Shown: positions 35,346 through 46,507 of the stretch, in pieces
Layout of the letters: every line of letters begins with the position of its first letter
How positions within the stretch are numbered: the first letter of the stretch is position 1
Source of the DNA: Prorocentrum cordatum
Lineage: Eukaryota > Sar > Dinophyceae > Prorocentrales > Prorocentraceae
Assembly (NCBI GenBank): GCA_963575745.1
Contig: CAUYUJ010000754.1
Location: forward strand, 45,769 to 109,768
Length of the DNA stretch: 64,000 nt
Reading direction: 5' to 3'
The notes under the pieces: model-generated
The model's input: only the letters and a program-made list of their open reading frames with translations
The model's database searches: none
What the model was told of the DNA's origin: nothing
Translations under genes and position numbers: made by a program

Positions 35346-36714
35346 CTACCACCTCCTCTCTCCTCCTTCCAGCTCGTATCTGTCCTGATCCCTCTCATCT
35401 TCCTCTTCCTCTCGTCCCCCCTGCTCGTGCATCCTCACACCCCCCGACCGCACCCCTCCTCTTCCATGTTCCTTCCACCATCACTCCTATACCTCCTAAT
35501 CCTCCTCCTCCTCCTCCTGTTCCTCCTCCAGCGGTTCCTCCTTATCATTGTCCACATGTCTGTCGTTCCTCTCTCCTTCTGCGTCATCACGCCTCTAAAC
35601 TAAGGACGACAAAACGCATCCGCGAATCAACTCTACGAACCTAGACGCACTCTCACCACAGCCCTCCATCCAGACGTCTTCGAATGCACCCTTTTCGACT
35701 CGACAATTTTCTCTGCACTGGCTTTGCCCGTGCTGTTTCCACGCTATCTTCAACACACTTATCCTTCAGCGATCTGTTCATACTGCTCATAATTGCGCCC
35801 CCAATTCCAATCTAGTTGGCGTATACTGCTCGAGCGCATGATTCGCGAAGCTCGAACGTGAATTCTAAGCCAAACTCATTTAGCTACACATGGCCTCGGT
35901 TGTGCTCGGGCAAGCGTAGCTACACCTGAGCGTCCCTGCTTCACTGCAGAGCTTGCCTTGGCTAGCTCCAGCTTGAGGGAAATACGTGACGAATTGACCA
36001 CAAACTCTTGTACTGAATGCTGCTCACACAATGCTGATCGTACCCTTCGGACTGAATACAACCCTGATCTGCGCTCCTGCAGAATCCACCAGCCGATAAT
36101 GAAATACGTGAAGAAGGCAATCATCCTGGTAGCCGGGCTTACTGCTGAAGCAATGGCACAAACACGAGGGACTGCCTTATGGTTCTAGTCTGGTTGGGAT
36201 GCTGCTAGCCGAACAGCAAGCTTCGTTTCAGCTAGGCAACCCACATACTTGTCTATATGTGATATGAGTCAGGTGGACGAGGGAGGCGGAAAGTTGCATA
36301 GCCTGGCGTAAAGACCCAGGACAAGGGAAAGCGTACAGAAACGGAGTGAAAAGAGAGGGGTCGAGTGTGGCAAGGGCAAGCGAGGTACAAGGTGCAGGAG
36401 GGGGAAAGGCAGTGCCGAAAAAATCCGCCACCGTGCAGTGGCCACTGGAAGAAGCGCCCCCGGATCCTCGATAGCCGGTTGAATATTGTTGACCCTCGGA
36501 GGGAGCCGAGAACCCCTGATTTCCAGGATTCGCTTCTTGGGGTGTTCCGCATGACTTTTCCCGAGGTCAGGAGTCCTAGGGTCCGTCTGGAGAATTCTCG
36601 GGAAATTGTGGACCGTTTTGATAGCTCCGGGGGCGGGCTCAAGAAGCCAAAATTTGCCCAAACCATCAAGACGTAGGCATGTGTTTAGCATTATCTCCAT
36701 TTTCGGTGTTACAA
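35346..36714. other. Longest repeat-poor interval; no gene recognised
   Basis: After a CCT-rich lead (to about 35530) this is about 1.2 kb of ordinary base composition. Frames such as 35958-36188 (plus, 76 codons) and 36835-36269 (minus, 188 codons) lack domains and start context. It is a possible site for a regulatory region or a small-exon gene. Confidence 0.4.
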
Positions 36715-36955
36715 AGCTTCCAGGACTGCCAGACAGGACCCCAAGATCGAGGCCCCCAAGACAGTCCCCAAGAGCCCTCCCCCCAAAGGTCGCCGCCGAG
36801 ACCCCATGAGTCTCCCACAAGATCCCCGAAGGCACCCCAACAGGCCCCTGGGAGGTCGTAAAAGGCCCTCAAAAGCCCACGAAGGCTCCAAAAACGAACC
36901 TCAAGAGGCACCCAAGCAAATCTCGAAAGGCCTCTACGAGGCCACCAGAGGTACA
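36715..36955 (+). repeat. CAAGA/GGCC phased repeat block
   Basis: CCCAAGATCGAGGCCC, CCCAAGACAGTCCC and similar units, preceded by a core at 36676-36720 (CATTATCTCCATTTTCGG) related to other block cores. Confidence 0.7.
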
Positions 36956-37985
36956 CGACACAGTCAGAGTGGCGGGGAGGGGCCGAAGGCCACTAGATCG
37001 AACAAGCGGGAAAAAGGAATATGTAGGGCAGGAGTGTGCCTAAGAAAAGACACCGAGCACAATGCTGCTCACAGCATGCAAATCCAAAGACTCCTCACGG
37101 GCAACCAGCTGAATGAATGAAGGGAATCTGCATCGATGATGTCCTCGTTGTGCTTGGGCCGCATCCATTGTCCTGAACAGGAGAAAAGAACGAATCGAAG
37201 CCTCCCGCCACGTGGAATTTCTTAGGATCCATCAGTACGAGATCGCACCAAGTCCTATCAGTGAGTGAATGAACCGTTACAACAGCCCGACTCAAAATGG
37301 CAGGAGACAAGGAAGAGAAGAGGAGCAGGACGGCGACGACGACGACGACAACGTGGAGGGAGGGAAAGAAAGAAGTTACCGCCTGCAAAATCGGAGGAAG
37401 AAAGGACCACGATGGCGACGATGCCAATGACAAGGGGGGAGAGGGAAAAGGCAGAACAGAGATTGTGGGGGGTGGAGGGCGTCGGTGAGAGCGGAAACAG
37501 AAAGGAAGGAAAGGGGGGGCACGGGGGGAGGGTGGAGGGGAAAGGGTAAAGAGGAAAACGGGCGGGGGGTGGAACAGGAAAGGGTGAGGAAGGGGCAGAT
37601 GGGAGAGGGCGGGAAGGCACTTCACCAAAGAATCCCATCCCACAAGCCCTCGGGGCTGAGGTGGTTTTGCACGATTACCCTTCCATCCTGCCCACTTGTT
37701 CCCCCTTGGAAAGGGGTTCTTAACCCTCACCCTGCCCAATACCCGTGGGTCTGGAGAGGGGGAGTCGCGAACGATCCGAGCGTCCAAGTGGCCTCAGTGA
37801 GAAGGCAAAAAATATGTCACAACCAGCGTTCGCATTTACAGGCTTATACTTCCTCTGCTTGAAGGAATTGGATCGATTACCCAAGGTCTCGGCTGGCCGG
37901 TTGCTGCACTGTCGTGGGCGACACGCGCTGGAGGGGTACCGGTTTGGCTGGTGCCTGATTGATGCCCGGTTGCGGGCGCTCGTGG
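36956..37985. other. Unique sequence without a recognisable gene
   Basis: Mixed DNA, G-rich at 37430-37620. No frame with a domain on either strand. Confidence 0.4.
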
Positions 37986-37987
37986 GC

Positions 37988-38368
37988 GCCTCGTGGACGC
38001 CACATAGCTTGCACCACAGAGCTTGCACCACGTAGCTTGCACAAGATAGCTTGCACCACATATCTGAAACCACATGGGTTGCGCCACATGCATTGCACAA
38101 CCTAGCTTAGATCACATAGCTTGCACCACCCATGCTGCACCATACATATATGTATATATGTGTGATATATGTAAACGAATGATCAAACATACATATGTGT
38201 ATATATATGAACTACGTCACATAATTTGCATAATAAAACGTGCACTCTACAAGCTACATCACATAACATGCACCACACATCTTGCGCCACATCGTTTACA
38301 CAGCTTGTCACATATAGGTTACACCACACAGCGTGTGCCACATATCCTGCACCACATGCTCCTCGACC
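37988..38368 (+). repeat. 14-bp tandem repeat (CCACATAGCTTGCA)
   Basis: At least ten units between 37988 and 38140, interrupted by a TA/CA-rich patch, then more diverged units to 38365. Examples: CCACAGAGCTTGCA, CCACGTAGCTTGCA, CCACATGCATTGCA. Confidence 0.88.
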
Positions 38369-38371
38369 CGT

Positions 38372-38455
38372 TGGGGTTCATCGGCGTGTGAAATGTTCCC
38401 CCTCCCCATACCCCTTCCGCGGGAGCCCAGTCTGGTCGATTTGCACGGGGGGATC
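38372..38455 (+). repeat. Head segment of a CAAGA/GGCC block (copy 1)
   Basis: CGTTGGGGTTCATCGGCGTG, then CCCCCTCCCCATACCCC and GGTCGATTTG. It matches 41298-41385 (CTTGGGGTTCCATCGGCGTG and so on) in the same orientation. Both precede a phased block, so the family seems to have a defined 5' segment. Confidence 0.75.
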
Positions 38456-39310
38456 CCCTGGGGACCGGCCGAAGGCGCCACGAGGGAACAGAGGGCCCCC
38501 AAACAGGCCAGGAGGGCACCAAGAGGCCCTCTGGACGGTCCAAAATGGCCACGAGCCGCCAAAAGATCGATCGAAAACGCCCACGATGGCCTCCAGACGG
38601 CCCAAGAGGCCACCAAGACACCCCAAGAAGCCCTCAACAGGCGTCCCAAACGGTCTCAAACTGTAAAAATCGCCCCGTTCCCCTGGGAAAAACCTACATT
38701 TATTGCACATTCGCCTTCCCTGCGATCACAACATCCAAAACAGCCCAAGAAGCCTCTCGGGTCGCTCCAAGACGGCCAAAGAGGCCCCCCCGACGGCTCG
38801 CAGACGACCCAAACGGGGGGACTGAGGGCCCGAAAACAAGCCAAGAGGGCACCAAAAGGCCACGAGCCGCCAAAGGATCGATCGAAAACGCCCACGCTGG
38901 CCTCCAGACGGCCCAAGAAGGTCCCAAGACGCCCCGAGAAGCCGTCAAGAGGCGTCCAAAGAGCAAAACTCGCCCCATTTGCACTGGACAAACTGTATGT
39001 TTAGTACATTCGCCTCTCCTGCGATCAAGAGTTCCAAGACAGCCTAAGAAGCCTCCTGGGTCGCCCCACGACAACCCAAAAGGCCCCCAAAAGGGTTCCC
39101 GGACTATCCAAAACGGGCCCCGCACCCCCCCCCCCCAAAAAAAAAAAAAAACAGTGGCCCGGGAGGGCCCCGCGACAACCCCGTGATGGGGCCTAGAGGG
39201 GGAACCTACACGGACATCTCGAGCCCTTTACCCCGCACCGCCGCCCGGATTTCCCAAAAAGCCCCCAACAGGCTCCCAGGGAGCCCCGCGGACGGACGGA
39301 CGGAAGCCTG
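38456..39310 (+). repeat. CAAGA/GGCC block containing a 311-bp tandem duplication
   Basis: CACGAGCCGCCAAAAGATCG at 38550 recurs at 38861. Both copies continue with GATCGAAAACGCCCACG and a core with ACATTCGCC and CCTGCGATCA (about 38710 and 39007). Divergence between copies is modest. Confidence 0.82.
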
Positions 39311-39459
39311 GCGCCTGCACGGCGCATTGGCGGAAACAGGTCGGCAAACAAGAAGCCTGCGCGAGGATGCTCGGGTCAATCTGTGATGTTCACATCCTCC
39401 CGGGGCTGTCCCCAGAAGGAAGCGGTTCACTGGACAAGCAACTTCACACATCGATCTGT

Positions 39460-40700
39460 CTCATCAGTGGTTGTGACCGCACGCAGGCCATTGCTGTTCA
39501 GGCCTCCCTCGTCCCCGGCGGAGATCCCAGCGTCGTGGCTCGAATGGTTGTGGTTCGCAAGTAAACAGTCGTGACAAATTGTCCTCTGGAAGTGCAGCAA
39601 CGTTACGATGCAGTGCGGTTTGCCTCTCCATCAGCGTGGCGCTAAGCGCTGTCGTGCCACTTCTCTCCAATACGGTACTGTCTGAAACCAGGGACACACA
39701 TGAAGATAGAATTCATCAGATTTTACTGAGGGACCGCGCATGAAACTCGCTAAGGTTTCGCTTGTCTGCTCGGTGTAGCCATTTTGATTCCAAATTGCAC
39801 ATCAACTTGGGAGTGACAATTGCACTGAATCCTCAAGTGCTCCAGCTCGCGCAATATTCGCATACGCCCAACATTGCTGTAGAGATTTGACTACCCCTTT
39901 TGCCTCGCCAATTTTGCGAGCCAGCTCCCGTCTGGCTGTCGCGTCTGACGTCAAGAGACCCCCCAACTACACGACGTTGTCCTCCACCCTTCGTACCCGA
40001 CGGATCAGAAATCGTACCATCGTGGTCGATGCCAATAGAAACACTTCTGCCCTAATTCACTTCCAAGCCGTAGCGCGCCCCTCTTGCGATAACCGCTCTA
40101 CTAAAAACTGTAGTTTTTCCGTGTTGCCGCTGACGAGCATCCGCGTCGTCGGCGTACAACAATTCAGAACATACCACATACGGCGGTTCCTTGGCGCCGT
40201 CTCCCCTGGCTTGCATATTGCTGTCTACGTCGCGAAACATGACCGACTGGATCATGATGAACAAGTAGGGGGAAGAGGGCACCCTTGAACGATGCCAGCG
40301 CGTTGTGGTCGTTGTGATGAGTCCCCCCGCAATCTTTTAGCACAAGATACGGCTCATTACAAATACGAGCTATGAACTCCACCATCCGCTCTGGGATGCC
40401 AGATCTGTGCAGCGCCCCCATGAGAATATCATGTTTTACTATGTCAAGTGCTGTGGCCCAGTCTAGAAAAATCGCCAGCAACCCAAGCGATGCCGTCGAG
40501 CGCGCTGCATCGAACATCCGGCGAGCGATAGAAATAGATTGCACCGTGCTGCGCCGACGACGGAACCCGAGTTGTGACTGACGTATGCGCCCCTCTGCAC
40601 CTCCAGCCTGCAATCGTTGCTGCACCATGGATGCTACGATGTTGTATCCCACTGGCAGCAGCTTGATGGGTCTGTCGGAGCTCCGCGAGGCACCAAAAAA
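39460..40700 (-). pseudogene. LINE-type reverse transcriptase relic (LINE2)
   Basis: Minus strand, in order: RPIKLLPVGYNIVASMVQQR and QLGFRRRRSTVQSISIARRM (about 40660-40500); motif A AIFLDWATALDIVKHDIL; YLVLKD; then after a frameshift QGCPLPPYLFIMIQSVMF and the catalytic YADD in SELLYADDADARQ (about 40130). Further frames give KLMCNLESKWLHRADKRN, VSDSTVLERSGTTALSATLM and a tail FEPRRWDLRRGRGRPEQQW. This order is that of a LINE RT with its C-terminal region. Both Asp-bearing motifs are kept, but at least two frameshifts make it inactive. Endonuclease and ORF1 are missing (5'-truncated). Confidence 0.88.
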
Positions 40701-40719
40701 CTCCTCTGAGGCCTCCAGG

Positions 40720-43632
40720 AGGACCCCACGAGGTTCAAAAACTGTTTCCAAAACGCCCCCGAGACGCCACCTACAAGACCCTGTCCGCCATCCGCGTGGC
40801 CTCCGACCCGCAGCCTAGGCGCGGGTGGCGGTATGTGCCGAAGGCTAGTCGATAATCATCCTTCTGAAATTTGAACATGCGCCCGCCGTTAGTACACGCG
40901 GGTTCTCGCCAGTTCCCCTGTGCGTGCACGGCAAACAATGGAAATATCAGCCGCAGAAACAAAGCTTGCCCATACAGGCTGTGCCGCGATTGCCGTAGGC
41001 CCCGAGGGGGCACTTTTGGCGAGCGCGCGGCAGATTGTCCAAAAGGGCCCCGACACGCCCCGCAGCACGCTCCGAGACCCACACGACGGCTCCAAAACGT
41101 AATTTGACAGATGCCCGCCGAATGCACACGCGGGTTCTCGCCCGTTTCCCCGCTCCTTTTCTCGCACACCAGAGCGGCCCAAACAAAGCGCCAACACAGT
41201 CCAAGACAGCGCCGATATGGCCCAAGGTAGCCCAACGACGATCCAAGATGACATCGAGACGGTACTCGACCCGCCCAAGACTGCCCAGGAATCCGCCGAC
41301 CCCTTGGGGTTCCATCGGCGTGTGAGATGCTTCCCCCTCCCCAATCCCCTCCCCCGGGAGCAGGATCCGGTCGATTTGAAGGGGGGGGTCTATCCAGGCC
41401 GGCCGGGGAGGTCACTTTGCTCCAGAAATTCAGCCGGGAGGGCATCGAGTGCCTCAAAACGGGCCACGAGGGCCCCAAGATACCACCCAGACGGTCCAAG
41501 AGGACCCCGAGTCGCCGAAGCATCGTCCCAAGACGCCCAAAATGGCCTCCAGACGGCCCACCTCCAAGACGCCCCAAGAGGCTTCGAAGAGGCCTCCCAA
41601 GAGGGCCCCAAGAGGCCAAAATCGGTGATTCTCGTTCGTTTACTTCAGAATTGTTGGCTTTCTCGCCTTTTCCAGCTTCCGATGCTCGAAGACGGCCCAA
41701 GAGGCCCCCCACGACCGCCACAAGACGGCCCAAGATGCCCCCAAGAAGGCCCCAAAATGCCCCACAGGGGCCCCAAGATGGCCCAAAAGGACCGCAAGAC
41801 AGCCCAAGAAGGCCCCAAGAGGGCCCCAAGAGGGGCCCAAGAAGGGGACCACGAACCGAAAATTCATGCTTTCGGGCCCAAGAGGCCCCCGGGAGGCCCC
41901 AAGAGGCCCTGAAGGGGCCCCACGCGGCCCCAAGGAGACCCCGAAGAGGCCCAAAAGAGGCCCCAAGAGGCCTCAAAACAGCCCCCATAGGCCTCCAAGC
42001 TGCCTCGGGCAGGCCCCCGAGAGGCTTCTCACGAGATCCCAACGAACAAGCAAAAGGCCTCTGAACCACAACCCAGGCATGGTGGCGGGATGGACCGAAG
42101 GCCACTAGATCCGCCGCCCCTTTTTGATTTATCAAAGGGGTGCCTGGCGTGTTAAATCCTATCGGTTTGGGTTTGGGATCTTTTTCCAAAAGAACTCCCC
42201 CTGGGGCTCTGGCGCGTCCCGCCGGCCACCCAGAAGACCCGGTTGCCATCGCAAAAACGGCCGTTTCGCTCGGGACATCATCAAAAAAAACTCGCGAAGA
42301 TGGCCCAAGATGGCCTGCAAGATGCCTCCAAGACAGCCAAGATGGCCTCCAAGACGGCTAAGATGGCCCCAAGATGCATCCAAGACGGCCCAAGATGGCC
42401 CCAATATGGTCTAAGACGGCCCAAAAGGCCCGCAAGAGGCCTCCAAGACGGCCCAAGAGGCCTCCAAGAGTTCCTCCAGTAAGACCCAACGAGGCCAAAA
42501 TCCTTTTTCCTTAGGTTTTTGAAGGATTTTGGCATTTGCGCCTTTTCGGCTTTCCGACGGCCCGATACGGCCCCAGAGGCCGCCAAGGTCACCCCAAGAT
42601 CGCCCAAGAGGCCCCCAAGAGGGCCCCATGACGGCCCAAGAGGCCCCAAAGACGGCCCCAAGAGGGCGCCAACACGGCCCAAGAGGCCTCGAAGACGCTC
42701 AAGATGGCCTCGAAGACAGCCCTGGAGCACCCCAAGAGGGCCCCAAGTCGGCCCAGAAAGCCCCCCGAAACGGCTTCCGACGGCGTCAGACGTACCAGGA
42801 GCCCACCAAGATGGCCGAAGGTGGCTTCCAGCTGGCCCAAGACAGCCCAAGAGGCCTCCAAGAGGGCCTCCAGGAAGGCCAGAAATGATTTTCCAAAGGT
42901 TTTTGAAGGATTTTGACAGTTGCTTCGTTTCGGCCTTCCGACGGCCCGATACGGCCCAAGAGCTCCCAAAGATCGCCCAAGGATCGCCCAAGAGGCCCCC
43001 TAGAGGGCCCCAGAACGGCCCAAGAGGCGCCCAAGACGGCCCCAAGAGGCCCCCAAGACGGCCCAAGAGTGCTGGACCCTCTCGGTTTTGGTTTTGGGTC
43101 TTTTTCCAAAAGAACTCCTCCTGGGGCTCCGGCGCGCCCCGCCGGGGTCCCGGGAGGCTCTTCCAGCATCTTCCGGAGGTGGTTGCCGTGGGCTTTCCTG
43201 CCCCAGACGGCGCCAAGATGGCCCAAGATGGCCTCCAAGATGCTTCCCAGACGGCCAAGATGGCCTCCAAGACGGCTTAGATGGCCCCAAGATGCCTCCA
43301 AGACGGAGCAAGATGCACCCAAGACGGCCTAAGATGGCCTCAAGCTGGCCCAAGAAGACCCAAGAGGCCCCCCAGAGGCCTCCAAGACGGCCCAAGAGGC
43401 CTCCGAGAGGTCCTCCAGAAGGGCCCGAAGAGGCCCAAATCATTGATTTTCCTTAGGTTTTTGAAGGATTTTGGAATTTGCTTCTTCTCGGCATTCCGAC
43501 GGCTCAAGACGGCCCAAGAGACCACCAAGATCGCCCAAGAGGCCCCCAAGAGGGCCCCATGACAGCCCAAGTGGCCTCCAAGACGGCCCCAAGAGGGCCC
43601 CAAGACGGCCCGAGAGGCCCTCGCTGGGCTGG
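40720..43632 (+). repeat. Large CAAGA/GGCC phased block with internal duplications
   Basis: About 2.9 kb. From 41725 unit lengths are 10, 11, 11, 21, 10, 11, 10, 11, 11 and 11 bases. A segment with TTTTTCCAAAAGAACTCC at about 42180 recurs at about 43097, and the core TTTTTGAAGGATTTTGG occurs at about 42515, 42899 and 43458, so a unit of roughly 0.92-0.94 kb is duplicated. A smaller 233-bp duplication (ACACGCGGGTTCTCGCC) lies at 40870-41150. Long Gly/Leu/Trp and Pro/Arg/Lys frames are by-products. Confidence 0.85.
41298..41390 (+). repeat. Head segment of a CAAGA/GGCC block (copy 2)
   Basis: See the copy at 38372. Both have CATCGGCGTGTGA, a CCCCCTCCCC run, GGGAGC and GGTCGATTTG in the same order and spacing. 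Confidence 0.75.
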
Positions 43633-43637
43633 TGGGG

Positions 43638-44650
43638 ATACGCGAAGGGTGAACTATATAACAAGTTCGTCAGCCCAACGGTTCCACCTGCAGGCTAGGT
43701 CGGGATGCTTGGATATCAAGTCCGCGCGCGCACGGCCGGCCCTGGGGGGCCTGCGGACCTCACTGGGGCGAAGTGCGGCCCCAACCATGACATCCACACA
43801 ACCCTAGTCGCCATCCCCCCTCTTGGACGCTCCAGACTCTACTTGGAGACGGCCAGGGGGTCTGAACTGGCCGGGACCCCTCGGTCCCCAGAACCCTCCA
43901 AGGGTCCATCTGGTGGTTTTTCGCCCCAGATCCGTTTTTCACAGTCCTGGGGTTCGAGAAACGACCCCCGGAAGCCGAAAGAGGCAAAAAACCTCCCCGA
44001 ATCTAGAACCTCAAACCTGCCCGATTTTCCTGCTGGCCAGAACCAGTGCTGGGCCACCTCAGACCCCCAGAGGGCTCCAAGACTCCCCCCCTGGTCAATC
44101 CTGGCTTCCCGCCGCCGTTGACGCCAGAGAAGTTGTGGTTGCCGTAGCCTATCAGGTGCGCTCGCTCCTGGCGCGTGCACCGAGGCCCGCGAGTGCCCGG
44201 CCGTCTGGTGTGCGCTCTTCCCGCCCACGCTCGCGTTCGCCTGCTAACGGGGGCCAGACTTCTGGGGGTCAGAGCCAGCGAATGGCAAACTAAGGGAATT
44301 ATCCTGGCGAAGGACCCAACCGTGCGTGGTTACCGTTTTCGGTGGTTACCAGTTGTGAAAACCGCGGTGGTTACCGTTTTCGGTGAAGCTCCCGATGGGG
44401 CACTGGAAGAATCGACCCGACGTTTCCCTGACTCCAAAAAGCGAACAGGAACCGACCGTTCTGGCATTCCTTATAGGCCTACCACAAGCTGTTCTTAGAA
44501 CAACCAGTTTGTTGAAACAAGGCCACCTCACCAAGGAGTGCTCCAAGAACATTTCATGCAAGCCACGAAAGGTGATTAGATCAGTCTGGGTTGGAATATA
44601 AGCAAGCCAGAACGCTTCGCCACTGCTTGACAAAGGGCTGCCCCTAGCGG
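43638..44650. other. Unique DNA with dispersed fragments
   Basis: 43740-43830 (minus) carries the VDVMVGAALRPS module. CCTGGCGAAGGACCCAACC at about 44300 recurs at about 50132, followed in both by a GTTGTGA motif. A plus-strand frame at 44383-44601 ends GHLTKECSKN, resembling the end of a zinc knuckle but without the leading Cys pair. Confidence 0.45.
43740..43830 (-). pseudogene. Fragment of the VDTMAGALNL module
   Basis: The minus-strand frame reads VDVMVGAALRPSEV. The DNA shares CCATGxxATC and the CCCCCCTCTTGGACGC block with 23070-23120. Only the first third of the module is recognisable. Confidence 0.4.
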
Positions 44651-44654
44651 CCGA

Positions 44655-44702
44655 AGGGGGCTCTCTCTCTCTCTCTCTCTCTTTCTCTTTCTCTCTCTCT
44701 GT
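44655..44702. repeat. CT microsatellite
   Basis: Pure CT with two TTTCT interruptions. Confidence 0.95.
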
Positions 44703-44761
44703 CAGCGGCGAGTCGACAGGGGAAGGATTTGTCGTCGCGTCGCGCAGGTTTCCCAGCCTCG

Positions 44762-44900
44762 GAGTGCTCTCTAGCAGCTGCGCCTCGCCGAGAGCACTCC
44801 CGGGGTACCCAGATCGTCCAGAATGGCCGCCAGTGAACCGAGGTATGACCTGGAAACCAAATCAACGGCGCGCCGAGGGGGAACGAGAGTGGGGCAAGCC
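44762..44900 (+). pseudogene. QLRLAE dispersed coding module, plus-strand copy
   Basis: QLRLAESTPGVPRSSRMAAS, then EPRYDLETKSTARRGGTRVG in one frame, preceded by a TAG. Aligns with the decayed copy at 18978-19110 and with the minus-strand copy at 48000-48120. The frame stays open to about 45015, where TGTG repeats begin. The family is unknown. Confidence 0.5.
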
Positions 44901-45021
44901 TTCTCGGATGGCGGCGGGGTTTCTACGAAGCCCTCGAGCCTTCTGAGGAGCCCTCTGCGACTTCGGAAAAGGCTCAGACGGTTTCTCAAAAGACCTCTGC
45001 GCCCTCGGAAAAAGGCTCAGA

Positions 45022-45117
45022 AAATGTGTGTGTGTGTGTGGTGTGTGTGGTGTGTGTGTGGTGTGTGTGTGTGGTGTGTGTGTGGTGTGTGTGGTGTGTG
45101 TGTGTGGTGTGTGTGTG

Positions 45118-45161
<44 letters not shown>

Positions 45162-45165
45162 AAGT
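45022..45165. repeat. TGTGTGG and CT microsatellites
   Basis: GTGTGTGTGG-type repeats to 45118, then CT to 45162. Confidence 0.95.
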
Positions 45166-46015
45166 GCCCACCCTTCGCAGCATGTTACGTCGGCGGTCAC
45201 ATGCGCAGTATCGTGGCGGCCACAGGGACCAGGAGGAGAGGACGGGCCAGGAGGAAAGGACGGGCCATGAAGGACGGCAGGAAGAGCGGCGAAAGCGAAT
45301 CCCTCGAAGTACGCACGCGCAGAAGGAGGTGGGGAGAGGGCAGGAGAAGGAGGGCTACCCGCCGCCCGCCTGGCCCGCGGCCCAGGCACCCGGCTGCCGC
45401 ACGGCCCTCTCTGTCCCGTTTGGGAGAGGGAGGGGGGAGAGGGGCAGGGTCCACACATCAATTAGCTCACGGCGCCAACGTGGCCCAGGGCGTCATGGCC
45501 AAAAAACTACCCCCTGGGAAGGGGTCGGGACCTCTGGGGCCGCGGATTGAGAAAGAACTGACTGACTGAATCCTTGCATCCCTGGCGGACGCGTGGGCAA
45601 GTTGAGCGGAACAAGATTTAACGGAATGTGAAAGTGCACTAGCACAGGAAGAGGAAGGAGTGAGGGGGGCGGAGGGGGAGAAAAAACAGTCCATCTGATA
45701 TGTTGGAGCTCTTCCCCCACGGTGAATCACTCCCCCTGTCTTTCTCCCTCCCCTTCTGCCCCGAATTGAAAAATCGTATCGTCCTCCCCCTCTCGTGCCT
45801 GCTCCTCCCCCTCCTCCCCTTCCTCCTCCTCCTCTCCCCCTCCCCCTCCCCCCCTCCCTCCCCGAATTGAAAAAACACGTCGCCGGACGTCAGGACCGAG
45901 CAGAGGGGCCGAGCGCCGCGGCGTCCGCACGGCTCCTCGCTCTCCTCGGCCACGTCGATGGTAGGGCGGTAGCAGAGGTTCTTGACGGACCTGGGCTTCT
46001 CAATGAAGGCGTTTG
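45166..46015. other. Unique GC-rich DNA with pyrimidine tracts
   Basis: 45780-45870 is CCT/CCCC-rich, with CCCCGAATTGAAAAA occurring twice (about 45758 and 45861). No supported gene. Confidence 0.45.
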
Positions 46016-46017
46016 CC

Positions 46018-46172
46018 CCCCTCCTCCTCCTCCTCCTCCTCCTCCTCCTCCTCCTCCCTCCTCCTCCTCCTCCTCCTCCTCCTCCACGCCATCCTCCACA
46101 TCCCCCTCCTCCTCCCACTCCTCCTCCCGCTCCTCCTCCCTCTCCTCCTCCTCCTCCTCCTCCTCGTCTCCC
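46018..46172. repeat. CCT microsatellite
   Basis: Nearly pure CCT with CCA and CCC interruptions. Confidence 0.95.
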
Positions 46173-46319
46173 TCCCAACCTCCGGATTGCCAGAGCACCG
46201 AGTGCTGACGCTGGGGAGGGTAATGGCCTGAGGAAAAAGAGCCCAAGAAGTTCACACTGCACGACAAGCATAACCAAAAACTGCGGCGGACTCCTCCCAC
46301 GCTCTATGGAAGGAAAGAA

Positions 46320-46507
46320 CACGGTGACCAAGACCAAGGCTGAACACGGAAACGGTTGTGCCGATCTTGGTCACCGTCTATATTGATCACCGTCGACTCG
46401 TGGATCACCCTCGCGAATCGGCGATGGCCAGCATGGATCATGATCACGATCGGCGTCGCCAAGATCCCGCGACAACTTGGTCATGGTCAGCGTGTTTCTT
46501 CCCTCAA
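46320..46507 (+). repeat. Dispersed 175-bp repeat, copy 2
   Basis: Matches 25878-26052. Contains GATCATGATCACGATC, a palindrome-rich patch absent from copy 1. Plus-strand reading gives LVDHPRESAMASMDHD here and LVDHHRESATVSMDHD in copy 1. Confidence 0.7.

Noticed and set aside
36253-36835. A 188-codon minus-strand frame and its overlapping partners
   Set aside because: Residue mix is noise-like, it runs into a CAAGA/GGCC block, and no splice sites or domain support it.
39766-39790. TGTAGCCATTTTGATTCC resembling the spliced leader
   Set aside because: Only about 12 contiguous bases match, the end diverges, and it lies within the coding part of the LINE2 relic on the opposite strand.
40771-42249. 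A 492-codon Gly/Leu/Trp/Pro-rich protein on the minus strand
   Set aside because: It follows the phased repeat exactly; the opposite strand is equally open and the pattern repeats in every block of this family.
44383-44601. GHLTKECSKN as a CCHC zinc knuckle
   Set aside because: The two leading Cys residues are absent in this frame, and no flanking gag-like or RNA-binding sequence is visible.
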